The position numbers and the translations under genes are program-made. A DNA stretch of 23,964 bases. Source: a virus. Shown piece after piece: positions 15,715 through 22,817 of the stretch. The DNA is taken from the IMG/VR virus record IMGVR_UViG_3300032093_000835, positions 1-23,964 of that record; one strand, given 5' to 3'. Under the pieces are notes generated by a model. The model was not told where the DNA came from, searched no databases, and was given only the letters and a program-made list of their open reading frames with translations. How positions within the stretch are numbered: the stretch's first letter is position 1; every line of letters starts with the position of its first letter.

Positions 15715-17730
15715 TTATTTTGTTTGTCCAATCCAAGGTAATTCGAGGCGTTGAATTGCATTATCTATAATGATAGAATACTGCGCATCTTGGACAATAG
15801 TTTGGTTTAAAATTATGATTTGTTTATTTAAGTCGTTTTCGGATTTGGAAAAAACTCGAATATTAGTATACACCATATTACTCGCAGGCAATCTATACTG
15901 ATACCCACCCGTGGCACTACGATTCACATTAGTAGTGAGTACCGCTTTAGAGTATATATTCTCCAAATCTGTTGTTAGTTCGGGGGTGGCGGAGGTTTCA
16001 TTCCACTTACGAACCCAAACATCTAAAGAAATTTGTTGGAAACAGTTATTAATATTAAAATAATAAGCATACCAATTATTTTCTACAATATTGTTCGGTA
16101 GGATAAAAACAACATCCTCTGTTTGGCTCAAGTAACGAAAATAACGACTCGCATACAAAGAGAGTTTCCAACCCGAATTATCCTCGGTGTTGTATCCGTC
16201 CATCATTACCGTTTCGTACGTAACCTCCACAATATATCCACTCGTTACCGAACCCGAAGCCCAATTTTGGTAATAGGTGTTTAAAAATTGCACCACCTCG
16301 TTGCGAACCGCTATCGTAATCACGAATCCACCCACTATAGGTGTTTTGGTGATAAATTCCCCCCAAAGAGAGAGACCATTAAAGCGAGTAATTTTCAGTA
16401 GGGCGTTGGGTTGATAGTTTCTATTAGGGGTGATAGTGAAACTTAAAGGGGTGGTGGTTGTGCCCGCTGTCCCCAAAACCAACTGTCCCTTAACGGTATC
16501 TTTAGGGGTCGTTAATTTAGGACTCAGCTCTTTAAACCAACCACAAACCCCCAATTCATTTTGGTCGGCTTCCGAGAACTCCACAGTTGCTCGATACTGA
16601 ACGGCAATCGGGTTATCGGTTGGGTTGAAAATAGACCGTAAATCATATTGGCTTTCCGAGAGTATATTACTCCAATTCATCAGCCGAGAATCCACAATTA
16701 CCAAGTCATCGTTGATACGCAAACGAGTTGGGTCGTATTTCCGACTACCTATTTTAGGGTCGTATTGTTCGGGCTTGGTGATTTTTTCTTCCTCCATGGT
16801 AACCTCTTCCCCGAAACGCTCTATACTATCCCAAGATATGGTATCCAACTGCCCCCGAAGTTCTTGGGGTTCGTAACGATTAGATTTGGGTGCATATTTT
16901 TTCAGAGAAACTTTCCAATATACGGGTTGTTGCATAAAGTCCCGAAAAAGGTACGAACTTTCTATCTCATAGATACGATTGGTTAAGGGAAAGTAAATAA
17001 TATCTCTTTTCTGAGGAGCGATACCAATACCCCATATGGACTCAAAATAATTTTTATCGATATGTACCTCAAAAGGCACTTCAAAATCCAACCCAAAGGG
17101 GTTGAAATTAATTTTGGAGTCGGGAAACTCGTTATTCGGAACAATAACTTTAACTGTACAAGGCTCATCCACATCATACAATGTCCACTCGTGTAAAATC
17201 ACATCCTTCCCCACAGCCATAGGCACAGCACGGGCATACATCACATCGTGACCAAACATTCGGTTAATGGTGGTGCTCAAATCTTTGTATAGGACAACCG
17301 CTGGGTTGACTTGATATGGTCGAAACGTAAAATTCTCAAGCTTGGATAGGTTTGTAATAGAACCCTTTTCCGCAACGGTTAATATAGGTCGGAAACCATA
17401 GTACGGGTCGTCCGCATCCACTGACTGTTCATATAAAAGGGTGATGTCATGAATGGTTATCGGTCCGCCCCCGATGAGCGTGTATCGAAAATCGACATAC
17501 AAATCCAAATTCGGGTCTAAATTACAAATAGCCGTTAGGTTTTCCACGGTTAAGTCCATCCACGAAGCCCGTACTCGATTGGTGATACCCCATCGGAATT
17601 CTCGACGTAACACCCCTATGCCCGAGATGTCTTCTTCCCAACCCGTCATTTTGGTCACCCACTTGTAGGGTTTTTGCTGAACGATTTTAGCAAAATCCCC
17701 AATATTTGTTAGAACAGTAGTACAACTCAC
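15715..17730 (-). CDS. Large virion protein in the neck-gene position (possible gp14-like segment)
   Basis: This is a 671-residue, beta-rich protein without membrane segments. It lies immediately upstream of the small terminase, the place of T4 neck genes 13-15. Residues about 230-300 (GIAPQKRDIIYFPLTNRIYE, then FRDFMQQPVYWKVSLKKY) resemble the 'write-to-size' part of gp14-type neck proteins, where a RDI-xx-P, FEI/YEI and YxWKL pattern recurs. The second half (about 340-640) is Asn/Thr/Tyr-rich with repeated beta strands (GWKLSLYASRYFRYL, ISLDVWVRKWNE) and could be a lectin/LamG-like appendage, which is my inference. The start is GTG at 17728-17730: no in-frame ATG lies near, and a promoter motif ends 8 nt upstream. 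I am confident it is a structural protein, less so of the gp14 link. Confidence 0.65.
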   Translation of the reverse strand: MSCTTVLTNIGDFAKIVQQKPYKWVTKMTGWEEDISGIGVLRREFRWGITNRVRASWMDLTVENLTAICNLDPNLDLYVDFRYTLIGGGPITIHDITLLYEQSVDADDPYYGFRPILTVAEKGSITNLSKLENFTFRPYQVNPAVVLYKDLSTTINRMFGHDVMYARAVPMAVGKDVILHEWTLYDVDEPCTVKVIVPNNEFPDSKINFNPFGLDFEVPFEVHIDKNYFESIWGIGIAPQKRDIIYFPLTNRIYEIESSYLFRDFMQQPVYWKVSLKKYAPKSNRYEPQELRGQLDTISWDSIERFGEEVTMEEEKITKPEQYDPKIGSRKYDPTRLRINDDLVIVDSRLMNWSNILSESQYDLRSIFNPTDNPIAVQYRATVEFSEADQNELGVCGWFKELSPKLTTPKDTVKGQLVLGTAGTTTTPLSFTITPNRNYQPNALLKITRFNGLSLWGEFITKTPIVGGFVITIAVRNEVVQFLNTYYQNWASGSVTSGYIVEVTYETVMMDGYNTEDNSGWKLSLYASRYFRYLSQTEDVVFILPNNIVENNWYAYYFNINNCFQQISLDVWVRKWNETSATPELTTDLENIYSKAVLTTNVNRSATGGYQYRLPASNMVYTNIRVFSKSENDLNKQIIILNQTIVQDAQYSIIIDNAIQRLELPWIGQTK

Positions 17731-17738
17731 TGAATAGA

Positions 17739-17757
17739 CTTTTTATCTATATATCAA
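17739..17757 (-). promoter_or_regulatory. Putative late promoter for the neck-terminase-tail cluster
   Basis: The minus strand reads TTGATATATAGATAAAAAG, ending 8 nt before the GTG start at 17730. It directly abuts the terminator at 17757-17790, so it marks the switch from the replication block to the structural block. Confidence 0.6.
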
Positions 17758-17790
17758 AAAGAAAAAAGCACACTCATACGAGTGTGCTTT
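17757..17790 (-). terminator. Rho-independent terminator closing the replication block
   Basis: An 11-bp perfect stem, AAAGCACACTC pairing with GAGTGTGCTTT (17765-17775 with 17780-17790), with a 4-nt loop is followed on the minus strand by TTTTTTC and more T. It lies 27 nt past the stop of the membrane protein gene. Confidence 0.88.
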
Positions 17791-17792
17791 AG

Positions 17793-18200
17793 GTGCGCCG
17801 TGAATTTTTTTTGAAAATTAGATATTCATATCCGTTACTTTAAGAGTGTTTCCATTCTCTTCAAGTGCTTTGATTAACTTGTCAATTCGAACATTGGTCT
17901 TATCAACTCGAGAGTCAATCATTTTTTTAACATGGTGGATGTCTTCATCTCGGTGATGCAACTCTTGGTATATACCATTTCGAAGTTCGTTTGATGATTC
18001 AGACATATCCCTACAAACATTATCTATACGAGAATAAATGTGTTCAACTTCCTTATTAAAATGTTCCTTTGTTAACCGTTTACCCAATTTGTAATATACA
18101 ACCGCAATTGAAGTTATCAATCCGACCATAACTAAAGTTGAACAAGCAGTTATAATAATTGTTTCTATCATAATATAAAGTGTTTTTTAAAACGGCGCAC
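17793..18200. repeat. 9-bp inverted repeat around the small membrane protein gene
   Basis: GTGCGCCGT at 17793-17801 is mirrored by ACGGCGCAC at 18192-18200. The two copies bracket the 117-residue gene. They are GC-rich islands in AT-rich gaps. This could be chance, or the ends of an inserted unit. Confidence 0.3.
17818..18171 (-). CDS. Small membrane-anchored coiled-coil protein
   Basis: This is a 117-residue protein. Residues 4-27 form one clear membrane helix (ETIIITACSTLVMVGLITSI and onward), followed by a basic stop (YKLGKRLTKEH), giving an N-out/C-in anchor. The remainder (about 35-117) is a charged helix with NxxRxD-type repeats (SRIDNVCRDM, SRVDKTNVRIDKL), typical of a coiled coil. 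There is no lipobox. It is the last gene before the strong terminator, separated by 36 nt from the gp62-like gene. It could be a spanin- or holin-accessory protein or a membrane tether, but I see no specific motif for lysis. Confidence 0.7.
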   Translation of the reverse strand: MIETIIITACSTLVMVGLITSIAVVYYKLGKRLTKEHFNKEVEHIYSRIDNVCRDMSESSNELRNGIYQELHHRDEDIHHVKKMIDSRVDKTNVRIDKLIKALEENGNTLKVTDMNI

Positions 18201-18207
18201 TTTATCT

Positions 18208-18618
18208 TTACCCAATCAAGGATTTGAAATTTTCAAGTTCATCCCACACCTTATCGCCGAGCAAAGTAACCGCATCATCAAAATCTCGACGAGACCACTG
18301 ATGCACTTCACACCATTTTTGGATAATAGCATCCTCAACGGGTTGGACGGCTTTTTTCTTGTCTTTCTCCTTTTTGGTTTTCACATACATCCATTTCGGT
18401 GTCTGGCTATACTTAGAGGATAATAGGGATTGCCAAAAAGTTACCGCCTCCGATGGGTTGATTTTTAAATGATTCATGTATGCGGCTTGAATAGGGTAGC
18501 GGATACTACACAAGCGATTGACCATAAAAAAATGCTTCCCTCGTTCGTGAGGACTTACGGATTTGAATTCCGAGGGTTTGGAAATCATGTCATTGATAAA
18601 ATCAAATAAATCTGCCAT
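18208..18618 (-). CDS. 62: Probable clamp-loader small subunit, gp62-like
   Basis: This is a 136-residue helical protein. Aligned by eye to T4 gp62, it shares the order of features: a FFMVNRLCSIRYP helix where gp62 has KFMVENALSQFP, then AAYMNHL against AVYAMNL, SEAVTFWQSLLSSKYS with a KW pair, and a late helix IIQKWCEVHQWSRRDFDDAV against the IIKLLAKRYQVNTNDA region. Identity is low, and the protein lacks the ~50-residue C-terminus of gp62 (187 residues). In T4 gp62 joins four gp44 subunits to load the sliding clamp, and a gp44-like gene lies 2.7 kb upstream in the same direction. It begins 9 nt after the RNase H gene. An unrelated small replication protein remains possible. Confidence 0.5.
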   Translation of the reverse strand: MADLFDFINDMISKPSEFKSVSPHERGKHFFMVNRLCSIRYPIQAAYMNHLKINPSEAVTFWQSLLSSKYSQTPKWMYVKTKKEKDKKKAVQPVEDAIIQKWCEVHQWSRRDFDDAVTLLGDKVWDELENFKSLIG

Positions 18619-18627
18619 ATGATGTCT

Positions 18628-19728
18628 TTATTCAAAGTTAGAGAAAAAATCCGAACTAAAAGATTTGGGCTCGGATAAATATTTGCTACCACTCAATAAC
18701 GTTTGGAGGTCATACTTAGTTATTTTTAAACGTTGGCTTCCAAAAATTCGATACGTTGCTCGAAAATCCCGTTGTATGGTTTCGGGAATGACCGATTTAT
18801 CCAAATATATCAATTGCAAATTTCTTTTGATGTGTTCCTCCAATAAGGGCACGTCCGCCGTTTGTTTGCAGTATTTTTCAATACCTAAGGCAATAGTTCC
18901 CGTACAAAGAGGTAAATCCCCAATCGGCATCCCCAAGGGTAGGTCGGCGTATATCATTTCCGCTTTAGATTGGGTCACTCTATATTTTTTTTCGCCCTTT
19001 TTCCAAGTCCAAATAGAGGGTATCGAATCCCCACCATCGCCCAAAATAATTTTTTCCAATAAAAATTTATGGGTGTTCAATTCCTCCACCTCTATCTTGG
19101 ACATTAAACTTACGATGATATCTTTGTTCGTGTTGATAAAAGTATTGGCATCAAAAAGGTCGAAGTGAGAGGATGCGGAAGCAATCCATTCTCCAAATCC
19201 TTGAGGTGTGATTAACTTTTTGGATTTGGAGTTCGGGTTAAACACCACGACAAAATTTTTATGGTTGTATTGGGCACATTGTTTCATATCCCCATCTCCC
19301 GTGATGATAACACTATCTTCCCCATCTTGAAGAAATTGCTCTGACCAAAGATACAGCAAGTCATCACACTCCGCCCCCTTTTCTTTAGAAACAATGAAGC
19401 CTTTTTCTTGAATGATTTGAGCAAACTCCTCAATAGAATGATAAAAGTTATCCCAATGCACCCCCTCATCCCTAACACGGTCACCTTTGTATTCCACTTC
19501 ACCCGAACCCATCGGAATTTCTTTGCGCCAACTCCGAGAATCTAAGGTAAATACTACTTTATCGGGGTGTTCGAAATGTCTAATGGCATGAGAAACATCG
19601 GTTGCCACTTTGCGAACAAACATTTCTTGTTCCTTTTTAGATTGGAGCAACTTTTTGGATTTAGATTGCCCCCCAAACGCAAAAAGGGTTTTGTAAAAAA
19701 AGTGATGCCCGTCAAATATCAGATTCAT
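18628..19728 (-). CDS. rnh: RNase H / 5'-3' flap exonuclease (T4 rnh type)
   Basis: This is a 366-residue FEN-family nuclease that removes RNA primers and flaps during lagging-strand synthesis. The metal-binding acids are in the expected order: Asp6 in MNLIFDGHHFFYK, Asp63 in VVFTLDSRSWRKE, Glu120/Asp122/Asp123 in KGAECDDLLYLW, and Asp145/Asp147 in SVIITGDGDMKQC. A helix-hairpin-helix region with GDGGDSIPSIW (about 230-243) follows, which in this family contacts duplex DNA. It is somewhat longer than T4 RNase H (305). It lies between the MazG-like and gp62-like genes with gaps of about 10 nt, so it belongs to one replication operon. ATG start in an AT-rich leader, without a Shine-Dalgarno. 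Confidence 0.87.
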   Translation of the reverse strand: MNLIFDGHHFFYKTLFAFGGQSKSKKLLQSKKEQEMFVRKVATDVSHAIRHFEHPDKVVFTLDSRSWRKEIPMGSGEVEYKGDRVRDEGVHWDNFYHSIEEFAQIIQEKGFIVSKEKGAECDDLLYLWSEQFLQDGEDSVIITGDGDMKQCAQYNHKNFVVVFNPNSKSKKLITPQGFGEWIASASSHFDLFDANTFINTNKDIIVSLMSKIEVEELNTHKFLLEKIILGDGGDSIPSIWTWKKGEKKYRVTQSKAEMIYADLPLGMPIGDLPLCTGTIALGIEKYCKQTADVPLLEEHIKRNLQLIYLDKSVIPETIQRDFRATYRIFGSQRLKITKYDLQTLLSGSKYLSEPKSFSSDFFSNFE

Positions 19729-19738
19729 ATTGTATTAT

Positions 19739-20026
19739 TTATTCGTTTTTGATAAATATTCCGTCTATAGTCTGCCCAGTTCTATTTTTAATCACCTCGT
19801 AGGCTTTTTGTAAACACTCCTCACTATCCAACTCGTATAGGGCAGATAATATAATCAAAACCACTTGGACATCCCCAATACTATCCACAATCTGCTCGAG
19901 GTCATTCTTGGCGATTCCTTGTGCCAACTCACCCACTTCTTCAATTAGCTTGATGAATTGTTTCTGTTTATTTTCGGGCTTTAGTAAATCCCTATCTTGT
20001 GCCCATTTCAAAATTTTGTCTTTCAT
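19739..20026 (-). CDS. MazG-like nucleotide pyrophosphohydrolase
   Basis: This is a 95-residue all-alpha NTP-PPase. It hydrolyses (d)NTPs to monophosphate and pyrophosphate. The metal-binding pattern is intact: FIKLIEEVGELAQG (Glu29, Glu30, Glu33) and, one helix later, DSIGDVQVVLIIL (Asp48, Asp52), the EExxE...DxxxD signature of the MazG/RS21-C6 superfamily. It is a single compact domain, as in many phages, where it may adjust nucleotide pools or remove modified or non-canonical dNTPs. It sits between the glycosyltransferase and RNase H genes with short gaps of 29 and 10 nt. The C-terminal part (KNRTGQTIDGIFIKNE) is usual for the family. Confidence 0.85.
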   Translation of the reverse strand: MKDKILKWAQDRDLLKPENKQKQFIKLIEEVGELAQGIAKNDLEQIVDSIGDVQVVLIILSALYELDSEECLQKAYEVIKNRTGQTIDGIFIKNE

Positions 20027-20055
20027 AAATAATTATTAGCAAGTTTGATAAAAAA

Positions 20056-20925
20056 TTAGTTTGTTTTTTGATATTTTTTGCTGATTATCATGGGGGTGGT
20101 ATTATTCCAAGAAATGGAGTGATGTAACCTTGGGTTATTAGCTCGCATCATGGAAACTTTAACCCCACTTGGGTGCATCATAGTTGTTGTGAAGGCTTTG
20201 CAATATGTCCCATATTTTAAATACATATCCGTAATCCCACCCTTTTGGGTTTGGCTATCTTTTTGATTGATGGCAAATACGGGTATCGTCAAGAATAACT
20301 CGCCCCTATGGGCTAAAGTAGTGTACGTGTTCACATCTTCATTCATTGCCCCGATAAATTGGAAAGGTCTTTCCGTACTACAAAAAAAGCTATTCATACA
20401 CTTCCGCTTACTGAATCGATAAGTACCCTTACCGTTATCTATCCCGCCAATGAAGTCGCCCGTTTGGGCGAAAGCTATGCTTAGGCAATTTGTTTTTTTA
20501 TAGAAAGAAATAACCGTGTCAAACAGTTTGTCAATATCTTTAGGCATTTTCGCCCCCTTAATCCCTAGGAATTTATAAATAAATTCATAGTAATCATCAT
20601 CTAGTTGTAGAAAATAAGTTATGCCTAATTTTTCGGCGATTTTAAAACAAGCATTTCGGGCGTGGGTTATGGTTCTCCTCTCATCAAAATTATTACCCTC
20701 ATCCACGGAGTCTGCCATTTCCTTTTTGTTAAAAACAATGATATTTTCTTTCCCGAAATTTTTTTGATACTGAGGTAGTGTTTTGTCTTCATCATCTAAG
20801 ACGAAATACAACAAGCCCTTATACCCACACTTATCAAGAGTTTTTTTAGTCCAAACATTATCGGGTCTGCCGTGCGTAAGGATAAAAACAGCAAAGTCCT
20901 TATTTTCCGAATGGTCAATCTTCAT
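20056..20925 (-). CDS. Glycosyltransferase of the TET-associated (TAGT/GREB1-like) type
   Basis: I chose the second ATG (20925), giving 289 residues and an 11-bp overlap with the upstream gene; an earlier ATG at 20958 would add 11 residues. The N-terminus shows a GT-A nucleotide-sugar fold: FAVFILTHGRPDNVWTKKTL (11-30), LLYFVLDDEDKTLPQY with an acidic DDED, FNKKEMADSVDEG, THARNACFKIAEK, and the metal-binding FLQLDDDY (Asp109-111). This order matches the phage family named for its association with TET/JBP oxygenases, which adds sugars to hydroxylated pyrimidines in DNA. The C-terminal half has FIGAMNEDVNTYTTLAHRGE, a likely acceptor region. No TET/JBP or thymidylate-modifying gene is visible in the window, so the DNA substrate is inferred from the family; a different acceptor is possible. 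Confidence 0.72.
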   Translation of the reverse strand: MKIDHSENKDFAVFILTHGRPDNVWTKKTLDKCGYKGLLYFVLDDEDKTLPQYQKNFGKENIIVFNKKEMADSVDEGNNFDERRTITHARNACFKIAEKLGITYFLQLDDDYYEFIYKFLGIKGAKMPKDIDKLFDTVISFYKKTNCLSIAFAQTGDFIGGIDNGKGTYRFSKRKCMNSFFCSTERPFQFIGAMNEDVNTYTTLAHRGELFLTIPVFAINQKDSQTQKGGITDMYLKYGTYCKAFTTTMMHPSGVKVSMMRANNPRLHHSISWNNTTPMIISKKYQKTN

Positions 20926-21322
20926 AATCTTCCAAGTATTGTTTTTTGATATCTTCACACAATTTTACATAACCCAATTCTATAGCCTCATTAAAATCAA
21001 TAATGACTAAGGCACTTTTTTCCATCAAGCTTTGCATTTCGGGCGTGGCGTGAGCATAGTAGTCCGCTATTTTCTCGTAATGAAACACAGTGTGTCTTTG
21101 TGCCGCTTTGAGTAGGAATTTTTTTTCGGAGGGGGTGACATTGGACTGATTTATATCATAAATTAAGGCTTTGGTTTTATCATCTTGATACAAATCAAAT
21201 ATATCGGGTTGTTCGTTTTTGGGTTCGTAGATAGGGGCATCTATCTTCATCGTATATTTTTGGTCGTTTGGAGACCTCTCATTACTTATGATTTCCTCCC
21301 CGAATAAATTAAACTTCTTCAT
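20915..21322 (-). CDS. Conserved-looking phage protein of unknown function
   Basis: This is a 135-residue protein. The N-terminus is short and polar with a proline turn (KIDAPIYEPKNEQPDIFDLY), followed by a helical domain with strong, specific-looking motifs: VTPSEKKFLLKAAQRHTVFH, YEKIADYYAHATPEMQSLME and SALVIIDFNEAIELGYVKL. Regular acidic and His residues could form an active or metal site, but I cannot name one. The pattern looks like a family seen near DNA-modification genes in large phages, which I recall only weakly. It sits 8 nt downstream of the clamp loader and overlaps the glycosyltransferase start, so it is co-transcribed and possibly coupled with it. Confidence 0.75.
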   Translation of the reverse strand: MKKFNLFGEEIISNERSPNDQKYTMKIDAPIYEPKNEQPDIFDLYQDDKTKALIYDINQSNVTPSEKKFLLKAAQRHTVFHYEKIADYYAHATPEMQSLMEKSALVIIDFNEAIELGYVKLCEDIKKQYLEDYED

Positions 21323-21330
21323 GAGCTTTT

Positions 21331-22284
21331 TTAATTAGACAAAATCATTTGACATTCATACACCGCAGCCAACATAGAAATTGCTGGGTCAATCACTTGA
21401 GTCCTCTGTGACTGATAATGAGCAGCCTTAATGACAATTTGAGGAATTTTGGCGATAAATTTCGGATGGTTTTCCCTAATATATTCGGGCAACTCTGAGC
21501 CTAGAGCCGCCAATACATCATCTACCTTAGAGCCATAATTCACCATTAGAAATTGATAGGTTTCGGTCGGGTCGATTTTATCCCCACACACCTTCTGAAA
21601 AATGTCGGCAAATGAATAGTTTAGTTTTTTAATATCTTCCACCTTAATTTCGGTCACGCCTTGAATTACAAAACTCTGAACTTTATTAAGGATGGTTCGC
21701 ATATCGGGGAAGTTCCTTTTAACAAATTCAATCACCGCCTCTTTTTCTATTTTAATTTCAGCCGCCTTTAGAATAGACCACGTTCTTTTAATAAACTCTA
21801 CCATCACTTCCTTTTCCTCTTCGATAGAAATAAAATCGAAAGAGATGCAGTTAAAACGAGATTGGACGGGCTCGGGGACTTTGTTAATATAGTTACAAGT
21901 AGCAACGAACCGAGCGGTGTGGGCGAATTTTTCAATCGTAGCCCTCAATGCCTTGTTGAACTGGTCAGAAGCACCATCAATCTCATCCAAAATAACCACT
22001 TTGTATTTTTCCGCCCCATCCATCAAAGAAATGGTTGAGCACCAATTAGTGATTTTTTCTCGGATAACATCCACCGAACTCTCATCGGACACATTAATAT
22101 ACAGAGTCGGGTAATTGGCAGCAAGCACTTTAGCAGAACTTGTTTTACCTAACCCAGGCGAACCGTAGAGTAAAAAGTTTTGATGCAATTCACCCTCACC
22201 AAATGCCTTGCGGATACGTGTGGGTAGAATGAGTTGGTCGAGATTCTTAGGACGGTACTTTTCGGTAAATAATTCTTGAATCAT
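21331..22284 (-). CDS. 44: Sliding-clamp loader ATPase subunit (gp44)
   Basis: This is a 317-residue AAA+ protein, the same size as T4 gp44 (319). It opens the ring-shaped clamp and places it on primer-template DNA. Visible motifs are TEKYRPKNLDQLILP at the start, Walker A GSPGLGKT (41-48), Walker B VVILDEID (96-103), sensor 1 around VATCNYINKV, and the arginine-finger SRF motif at 142-144 (PEPVQSRFNCISFDF). The lid and collar helices follow (about 160-317). It heads the leftward replication block. Its start is preceded by a TATATAAG motif at 22317-22324. The matching small subunit is probably the gene at 18208-18618. Confidence 0.92.
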   Translation of the reverse strand: MIQELFTEKYRPKNLDQLILPTRIRKAFGEGELHQNFLLYGSPGLGKTSSAKVLAANYPTLYINVSDESSVDVIREKITNWCSTISLMDGAEKYKVVILDEIDGASDQFNKALRATIEKFAHTARFVATCNYINKVPEPVQSRFNCISFDFISIEEEKEVMVEFIKRTWSILKAAEIKIEKEAVIEFVKRNFPDMRTILNKVQSFVIQGVTEIKVEDIKKLNYSFADIFQKVCGDKIDPTETYQFLMVNYGSKVDDVLAALGSELPEYIRENHPKFIAKIPQIVIKAAHYQSQRTQVIDPAISMLAAVYECQMILSN

Positions 22285-22312
22285 ATAGTTATTTTTAGAA
22301 ATGACATTTTTT

Positions 22313-22326
22313 CTATCTTATATACA
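22313..22326 (-). promoter_or_regulatory. Possible promoter of the replication block
   Basis: The minus strand contains TGTATATAAGATAG, about 29-42 nt upstream of the clamp loader start. It differs from the structural-gene motif (no AAAA run after the TATA core), which would suit an earlier promoter class. Weak evidence. Confidence 0.35.
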
Positions 22327-22334
22327 GATACACA

Positions 22335-22664
22335 TTAAAGGTTTTGATTAGGTAAGTTATTAACCAATTTAACCAAAATTTCCCCATGGCAACTTTTGGG
22401 GACACACCAACAGCCTAGAATTTTACCTTGTAAATCCTTTAAGTCTTGGAGTAAATGCTGCCCACCCCCATGTAAAATCCATTGTTCATAGGCATCCACT
22501 GCCTCCTTTCGAGAGTTTACTAGAAATTCAGCTCGGGTTTTTTTATCTTGGATGTGCGAAAAGGGGTTACCCCATTTAGAGGGTCGACCGATATAAACAT
22601 CATAATCATCTTTTTGACAATGCACCACTCGACAAGTGGGTTTTTGGGGGTCGATTAAGTTCAT
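22335..22664 (-). CDS. DUF4326 family protein
   Basis: This is a 109-residue protein matching the DUF4326 pattern: CRVVHCQKDDYDVYIGRPSK (11-30), then WGNPFS, a helical middle with AVDAYEQWILHGG, and LQGKILGCWCVPKSCHGEIL near the C-terminus. The Cys/His cluster in GCWC...SCHG and the YIGRPSKWGNPF signature are the family hallmarks. The biochemical role is not known to me. Such genes are common in phages and bacteria that handle DNA/RNA metabolism. The leader right before ATG contains CACCTCCTT, the opposite of a Shine-Dalgarno. It lies between the clamp loader and the AT-rich cassette array. Confidence 0.85.
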   Translation of the reverse strand: MNLIDPQKPTCRVVHCQKDDYDVYIGRPSKWGNPFSHIQDKKTRAEFLVNSRKEAVDAYEQWILHGGGQHLLQDLKDLQGKILGCWCVPKSCHGEILVKLVNNLPNQNL

Positions 22665-22781
22665 AAGGAGGTGATGGGCTATATGTTTTACTATTATTTA
22701 TTTTGGAGTTTGAAACCTTATAGTGTCTGCTTACCAGAAGTTGATAGTTAACTATTTAGATGCCATTGCGTATATATTATA

Positions 22782-22817
22782 GTTATAAGTAATATTTCTT
22801 AACACATTTATTTTATT
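22782..22817 (+). repeat. Left arm of the inverted repeat around the 131-residue gene
   Basis: It starts GTTATAAGTAATATTTC and continues TTAACACATTTATTTTATT. The complement of 23201-23232 (GTTATAAGTAGTATTT, then TAACATTTATTTTATG) matches it with one substitution and two 2-nt gaps. The left arm covers the gene's stop codon, and the right arm ends at its start codon. This is also the array's left edge: only a half-site, with no hairpin next to it. Confidence 0.85.

Noticed and set aside
20926-20958. Upstream start for the glycosyltransferase
   Set aside because: It would add 11 residues (MKISKNNTWKI) and enlarge the overlap with the upstream gene to 44 bp. The downstream ATG gives the short overlap typical of this operon. 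The choice is not certain.
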